This document shows, one piece after another, positions 59,128 through 63,252 of a stretch of DNA of 63,252 nucleotides. Source of the stretch: Burkholderiales bacterium UBA4615 (GTDB lineage: Bacteria; Pseudomonadota; Gammaproteobacteria; Burkholderiales; Burkholderiaceae_E); the NCBI GenBank assembly GCA_002386465.1, contig DGIT01000032.1, forward strand, positions 67,727 through 130,978. The letters are read 5' to 3'. The translations under genes and the position numbers were made by a program. Position 1 is the first letter of the stretch. Every line of letters starts with the position of its first letter. The notes under the pieces are model-generated. The model had not been told where the DNA came from. It saw only the letters and a program-made list of their open reading frames with translations, and made no database searches.

Positions 59128-60329
59128 GGGCCGCCTTCACAGTGCGCATGGCAGAGCGCATCGGGCGCTTGCGGGCAGCCATTTCGGCCCGACGCGGCTT
59201 GCTCATGGCTCTGGGTGCGGTGGGCTTTGGTGCCCTCGCAGTCCTGGGTGCACGCAACTACATCGGTGAGCGTCTGGCCATCGAGAAGGCTCGGCTTGCG
59301 CCCCGTCCCGACATGGTGGAAGTGGTCGTAGCTCGACAGGAGCTTAAACGCGGCGAAGTCGCCAGCGCGCAGACCATGGCCGTGCGGTCCATTCCACGCG
59401 AGTATGCCCCGGGTGGCGCTGTCACGCCCGCTCGCTTTGATGAGGTCGCAGGTGCGCGCTTGCAAGTGCCGATGAAGCCTGGCGAGCCCCTGTTGCAGTC
59501 TGCCCTGGTGGCAGCAGAGAGCGGTGCCATTTCCACGCGCCTGCAACCCGGTGTGCGGGCCATGACCATCGCGGTTGATGAAGTGAACTCGCTTTCCGGC
59601 ATGTTGCAGCCGGGCGATCGCATTGACCTGATGCTCACCGTGCGGCCCTTGCCGGTTCAGGGGCAGCTGCAGCCTGAGTTCACCCGCACGGTCATTCAAG
59701 ACGTGCCCGTGCTCGCCACGGGTCGCCAGCGAGCACCGCAGGCTGAGGATGCGCCCACCTCGCGCAGCTACACCGCCATCACGGTCGAGGTCGATCCCGA
59801 ACGTGCGCAGAAGCTGGTCGTTGCGCAACGCAGCGGCAAGCTGACTGCAGTGCTCAGGCATCCCAATGATCGTGAAGCCGTGGTCGACAAGCGCCTGGAT
59901 GTGAACACGCTGTTGGGCCTACCGCCACCATCACCAGCGCCCACGCCGGTGTTTGCTACGCCCGCCGCTGCGGCACCACAGGCACCGATGGTTCCTGCAC
60001 CACCACCCGGGCCACAGATCATCGTGGGAGGGCGAGGGCCTTTAGGGCCGCAGGGCAGTGCTCAGGGGGGGCCTCAGGTTGGCTCTCCACAGGGCGGTCC
60101 TTCACCGGGCGGAGCACTGTCGGGGAGTGGGGCGTCTGCGGAGCGTGCAAATGGCCCCGTTAGCGCTGCACCCGCTGCGCCGGGTGGACAGGCTGCCCTG
60201 ACAGCGACGGCCGCTACGCCTGCATCTGCCGCAGCTATTGCCTCGCCTCCATCGACTTCACCAGGCAACGATCCCTTCACGGCCAGCGGGCTGCTGTCTG
60301 CACCCAGCAGCGTGCCGCTCTTCCGCTGA
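59124..60329 (+). CDS. cpaB: Flp pilus assembly protein CpaB/RcpC
   Basis: A 401-residue protein. The N-terminal helix LLMALGAVGFGALAVLGARN is followed by a SAF-type region (VEVVVARQELKRGEVASAQ) and the RcpC-like domain (VRAMTIAVDEVNSLSGMLQP, GDRIDLMLTV). The C-terminal ~130 residues are Pro/Ala/Gly-rich low complexity, likely disordered. CpaB is periplasmic and works with the secretin. The unit overlaps the upstream short pseudopilin (ATGA). Confidence 0.9.
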   Translation: MRAAFTVRMAERIGRLRAAISARRGLLMALGAVGFGALAVLGARNYIGERLAIEKARLAPRPDMVEVVVARQELKRGEVASAQTMAVRSIPREYAPGGAVTPARFDEVAGARLQVPMKPGEPLLQSALVAAESGAISTRLQPGVRAMTIAVDEVNSLSGMLQPGDRIDLMLTVRPLPVQGQLQPEFTRTVIQDVPVLATGRQRAPQAEDAPTSRSYTAITVEVDPERAQKLVVAQRSGKLTAVLRHPNDREAVVDKRLDVNTLLGLPPPSPAPTPVFATPAAAAPQAPMVPAPPPGPQIIVGGRGPLGPQGSAQGGPQVGSPQGGPSPGGALSGSGASAERANGPVSAAPAAPGGQAALTATAATPASAAAIASPPSTSPGNDPFTASGLLSAPSSVPLFR

Positions 60330-60369
60330 GCTTAGCCGGCACTCAACACACCAACGCTTACCTCAGACC

Positions 60370-61998
60370 ATGACATCTGCCACGACACTACGCCTTCACC
60401 GACGACGGACCTGCATGCAAGGGCTCGCACTGAGCCTGGCGATGCTTTGCTTAGGCATCGCAATAGTCTGCATGAGCCCGACAGCGGCCCTCGCGCAGAT
60501 GCAACCTTTAACGGGTGCAACACCAGCCCCCATCTCGCTCTACGTCGGTCAGGCGCATGTGCTCAATGAGCGCGATGTGCGGCGCATTGCAGTGGGCAAT
60601 GGCAAGGTCATTCAGGCCACCGCGCTGGATGATCGTCAGCTGCTGGTGTTGCCCGAAGCACCTGGTCAGAGCACGTTGATGGTCTGGGGCAAGTCTGGGC
60701 CTGAGCGTACCTATGTGTTCAACGTCATGGCGGCCGATACCGCGCGCTTGTTAACCGAGGTGCAGGCCATGCTGGGGACTGTCCATGGCGTTACGGCACG
60801 CGTCATTGGTGACAAGGTGCTGGTCGAGGGCAGCGAGATCGGCGAAGAGCAGTCGGCTCGCATCGCTGAAGTTGCCAGGCGCTATCCGCAAGTCATGAAT
60901 CTGGTGCCGCGTATCGGCATGGAACGCATGATCGCCATGGATGTGAAGTTCGTGGAGGTGCGTCGCGAACTGCTCGAAGACCTGGGTGTGAAATGGGCAG
61001 GCTCCGCACAGGGGCCCAGCTTTCAGGTGATTGGCGATGCATTTCGCACCAAGGCTTTGCAGCCCGGTGGAGCAGCCCAGGGCACGCAGCTGGAGGTACG
61101 CCCGCGTATATGGCCCTTTGCCGGCAGCCTGTCCATTGCATCGTCCCTGGCATCGCGGCTCAACTTCCTCGTGCAACAGGGGGATGCGGTCATCCTGGCC
61201 GAGCCCAGGTTGTCCTGTCGATCGGGAGGCAGTGCGCGCTTTGTGGCGGGTGGCGAGCTGCCCATTCCCATCACAGGAGCGCTGGGTACTGCATCGGTCG
61301 CTTTCAAGGAATACGGCATCAAGTTTGATGTCAGCCCGCAGGCCAGCGAATCGGGCGTGATCGCTGCAAAGATCGCCACTGAAATCTCAGCGATCAATTT
61401 CGAGATCGCAGTCAAGGATGTACCCGGTCTGACCAAGCGGCGCGCGGAAACCGACGTGAACCTGCGCGACAGCGAGACGCTGGTGATCGCCGGGCTGCTG
61501 ACCGACGAGAGCGCACGCAACATGGACCGGGTGGCTGGTGCAAGCGAGTTGCCGGTTCTGGGTCCTTTGTTTCGCTCGCGTCAATTCAGGGATCGGCAAA
61601 CTGAACTGGTGGTGTTCATTACGCCGCGCTTTGTTCAGGGCACCGGAGCGGGGTCAGGTCTTGCCACCGATGAGGGCACCGGAGGCGCACACCGCACGGG
61701 TGCGAGCGCAGAGACGCCGGGCGCAGGGAATCCAGGTGCAGGAAGTCCGGCCGCAACACTGGATGTGCTCCCCATGCGCGAGCCCACGCGCTTCCTGAAG
61801 CCCACCACGCCATCCGCGCCAGGTGAGCCGGTCTATGAAGGCGCGCCGATTCCAAGCTCGCCATTACCCGCCTCGCGAGATGTTGAAGGCTTGACGCCGC
61901 CTGCTTCGCCTGCAAGTGCCTTGCAGACCACGGGCGAGGATCGCGGAACCGTGCAGCGTTATCGCGTGAACCGCGAACGCTTGCGAATGGTCGAGTAA
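60370..61998 (+). CDS. cpaC: Flp pilus secretin CpaC/RcpA
   Basis: A 542-residue outer-membrane secretin through which the pilus passes. The signal peptide ends near AALAQ (residue 43). The N-domain SLYVGQAHVLNERDVRRIAVG and BON-like VHGVTARVIGDKVLVEGSE are followed by the secretin core (MDVKFVEVRRELLEDLGV) and DVNLRDSETLVIAGLL/QTELVVFITPRFV. The C-terminal tail is Pro/Gly/Ala-rich and may sit outside the ring. ATG 60370 is 40 bp after cpaB. Confidence 0.92.
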   Translation: MTSATTLRLHRRRTCMQGLALSLAMLCLGIAIVCMSPTAALAQMQPLTGATPAPISLYVGQAHVLNERDVRRIAVGNGKVIQATALDDRQLLVLPEAPGQSTLMVWGKSGPERTYVFNVMAADTARLLTEVQAMLGTVHGVTARVIGDKVLVEGSEIGEEQSARIAEVARRYPQVMNLVPRIGMERMIAMDVKFVEVRRELLEDLGVKWAGSAQGPSFQVIGDAFRTKALQPGGAAQGTQLEVRPRIWPFAGSLSIASSLASRLNFLVQQGDAVILAEPRLSCRSGGSARFVAGGELPIPITGALGTASVAFKEYGIKFDVSPQASESGVIAAKIATEISAINFEIAVKDVPGLTKRRAETDVNLRDSETLVIAGLLTDESARNMDRVAGASELPVLGPLFRSRQFRDRQTELVVFITPRFVQGTGAGSGLATDEGTGGAHRTGASAETPGAGNPGAGSPAATLDVLPMREPTRFLKPTTPSAPGEPVYEGAPIPSSPLPASRDVEGLTPPASPASALQTTGEDRGTVQRYRVNRERLRMVE

Positions 61999-62009
61999 GC
62001 GGCGCGATA

Positions 62010-62051
62010 CGAAACCAATATCGAAACCAATATCGAAACCGATGTCGAACC
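62010..62051 (+). repeat. 12-nt tandem repeat at the cpaF start
   Basis: CGAAACCAATAT occurs twice (62010-62021, 62022-62033), then CGAAACCGATGT (62034-62045) and a partial CGAACC. The likely cpaF start ATG 62042 lies in the third unit. No clear Shine-Dalgarno precedes it. Copy-number changes in 12-nt steps would keep frame but alter the leader. Confidence 0.85.
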
Positions 62052-63252
62052 CCATGTTGAACACGATGATGACGAGCCAATGGGCCCTGATGATCGAGCA
62101 GGCCGGAGCACCGACCCGCACCGTCCCCATCACCCACCTGCCTTGCCGGATCGGGCGCGGGAGGGAGTGCGAGGTGGTCCTGAGCGGTTGGCGGGTGGGG
62201 CGGGTCCATGTGGAGCTGCGCGCCTCGATGGGTGCGACGGCAATGACCCGATCGGCCAATGCATCCAATTCCTCGAGTGTGGTGAGTGGGACTGGTGCGC
62301 ATGGTGCATCTGGTGCATCAAATGGGTCCGATAAACCCATTGCGTTCGGCGCGCCCATGTCAGGCACAGCTTGGTTGCTCGTCGATTCCGGAACGTTGAG
62401 CGGAACGTTAGTCAATGGCGAGCGGGTGCGGCAGCCTGCGCCGCTGAGCACTGCGGATGTGATCGAGCTCGCGGGGTATCGCCTGCGCCTAGTCTCACAG
62501 CCTGGGTGGGCTGCAGCTGGATTGGCTCCACCCGAGGCGGCTGAATCCGTTTCAGCGCCAACTGCGATCACGCAGCCTGCGAATGGCTTCGTTGAGCAGG
62601 CGAGCGGCGCGCACGCCCATGCCCATGCCCACACTTTTGAGGAGCCCCAGTACTCGCCGAACGGGGCGCGCCCCAGTCCCGAACCCGTCAAGCCATCAGG
62701 CATCAGTGAATCGTCATCACAGGGCCTAAACGATGCTGCACAACGGATGCGTGGCAGCGTTCATGCAGCCGAGTCCCTCGCCTGGCGCCGCCGCATCCAT
62801 CGCGAGGTGTTGGGTGCACTCGATCTGCGCAGGCGTGACCTGCAACACAACAACGCCGATGCCTTGCGCAGCGAGATCAAGCTCATCATTGACGAGCTCC
62901 TGAGCACCAGTCTGCAGCTTCCGCAGCATCTGGATAGAGCGCAAATCATTGCTGAGGTGCTGGACGAGGCTGTCGGGCTGGGGCCCCTTGAGCGACTGCT
63001 CGAGGACAGCTCGATCAGCGAGATCATGGTCAACGCGCCCGACGACATCTGGATCGAGCGGGCAGGGCGGCTGGAACGCCATACAGGCAGCTTCTCGGAT
63101 GCCGATGCGGTGCGCAGCGTGATCGATCGGATCGTCGCGCCCCTTGGGCGGCGCATTGATGAGTCCTCGCCCATGGTCGATGCACGCCTGCCCGATGGCT
63201 CACGTGTCAATGCGGTCATCCCGCCGCTGGCCCTGCGTGGCCCCGCGCTACG
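62042..63252 (+). CDS. cpaF: CpaF/TadA ATPase with N-terminal FHA-like domain, partial
   Basis: The first 403 residues of a secretion ATPase that powers Flp pilus assembly; it runs off the window, before the Walker A motif. Residues about 30-150 look like an FHA domain: RIGRGRECEVVL at 36-47, Arg54-Val-His56 where S-x-x-H is normal, and GTLVNGERV with Asn125. A Ser/Ala/Gly-rich insert (about 68-98) splits it. Residues 230-403 match the CpaF N-terminal domain (ISEIMVNAPDDIWIERAGRL, IDESSPMVDARLPDGSRVNA). Residues 190-197 are a His/Ala run. No Shine-Dalgarno is clear. Confidence 0.88.
   Translation, partial: MSNPMLNTMMTSQWALMIEQAGAPTRTVPITHLPCRIGRGRECEVVLSGWRVGRVHVELRASMGATAMTRSANASNSSSVVSGTGAHGASGASNGSDKPIAFGAPMSGTAWLLVDSGTLSGTLVNGERVRQPAPLSTADVIELAGYRLRLVSQPGWAAAGLAPPEAAESVSAPTAITQPANGFVEQASGAHAHAHAHTFEEPQYSPNGARPSPEPVKPSGISESSSQGLNDAAQRMRGSVHAAESLAWRRRIHREVLGALDLRRRDLQHNNADALRSEIKLIIDELLSTSLQLPQHLDRAQIIAEVLDEAVGLGPLERLLEDSSISEIMVNAPDDIWIERAGRLERHTGSFSDADAVRSVIDRIVAPLGRRIDESSPMVDARLPDGSRVNAVIPPLALRGPAL

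Noticed and set aside
61864..62703. 279-residue antisense frame with repeated DIGF over the cpaF start
   Set aside because: The repeats come from the 12-nt DNA repeat read backward. The forward cpaF frame with CpaF motifs is much better.

Overview
This 63 kb window reads as a chromosomal segment of a GC-rich betaproteobacterium, most likely a member of the Burkholderiales and plausibly Alcaligenaceae. The pointers are the three Bug/TctC-type tricarboxylate-transport receptors, the nuoLMN gene end, the BCAM0308-like and DUF2889 proteins, and many short-chain catabolic genes. This placement is inference from protein families; there is no rRNA gene here to confirm it.

Layout. (1) 1-4881: the end of the respiratory complex I operon (nuoL fragment, nuoM, nuoN) and a Nudix hydrolase. 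(2) 4978-7714: an alpha/beta hydrolase, tRNA-Ser(TGA), then a small accessory patch with an NTF2-like protein and a HigBA-type toxin-antitoxin pair. The patch is followed by a tRNA 3'-end-like remnant. (3) 7714-9789: divergent uracil permease and uracil phosphoribosyltransferase. (4) 10063-11166: a secreted lipoprotein. (5) 11378-35095: a long mosaic of catabolic genes. It holds an MFS carrier, two Fe(II)/2-oxoglutarate dioxygenases, a GFA protein, three Bug receptors, Rid and GST proteins, and a dimethylformamidase-like large subunit. It also holds an acyl-CoA ligase, two HIBADH-like dehydrogenases, two enoyl-CoA hydratases, a Rieske oxygenase, a lactonase-like hydrolase, a molybdopterin enzyme, and an unrecognised protein with ferritin-like metal motifs. 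(6) 35229-39453: a translationally coupled NodT-EmrA-EmrB tripartite efflux operon. (7) 39519-50825: cell-envelope and housekeeping genes: a patatin-barrel protein, DUF4254, waaC, an FtsX-like permease, truncated haemoglobin, rmuC, BCAM0308-like, DUF2934, a phosphoribosyltransferase and DUF2889. (8) 50873-53766: a phosphotransferase-like protein and aceA (isocitrate lyase) with a strong terminator. (9) 54001-55215: a PEP-CTERM protein and a decayed antitoxin/VapC locus. (10) 55323-63252: a Tad/Flp-type pilus locus that runs off the right edge.

The Tad locus is the most interesting part. Its first gene encodes a pilin-like protein whose Shine-Dalgarno sequence lies inside a perfect 10-bp hairpin directly before the start codon. 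Three encoded proteins share a prepilin-like Gly/Gln site with Glu at +5. One unrecognised protein is embedded between them. The cpaF/TadA ATPase at the right edge carries an N-terminal FHA-like domain that is split by a low-complexity insert and lacks the usual phosphothreonine-contacting Ser. No CRISPR array, rRNA, intact integrase or complete insertion sequence was seen.
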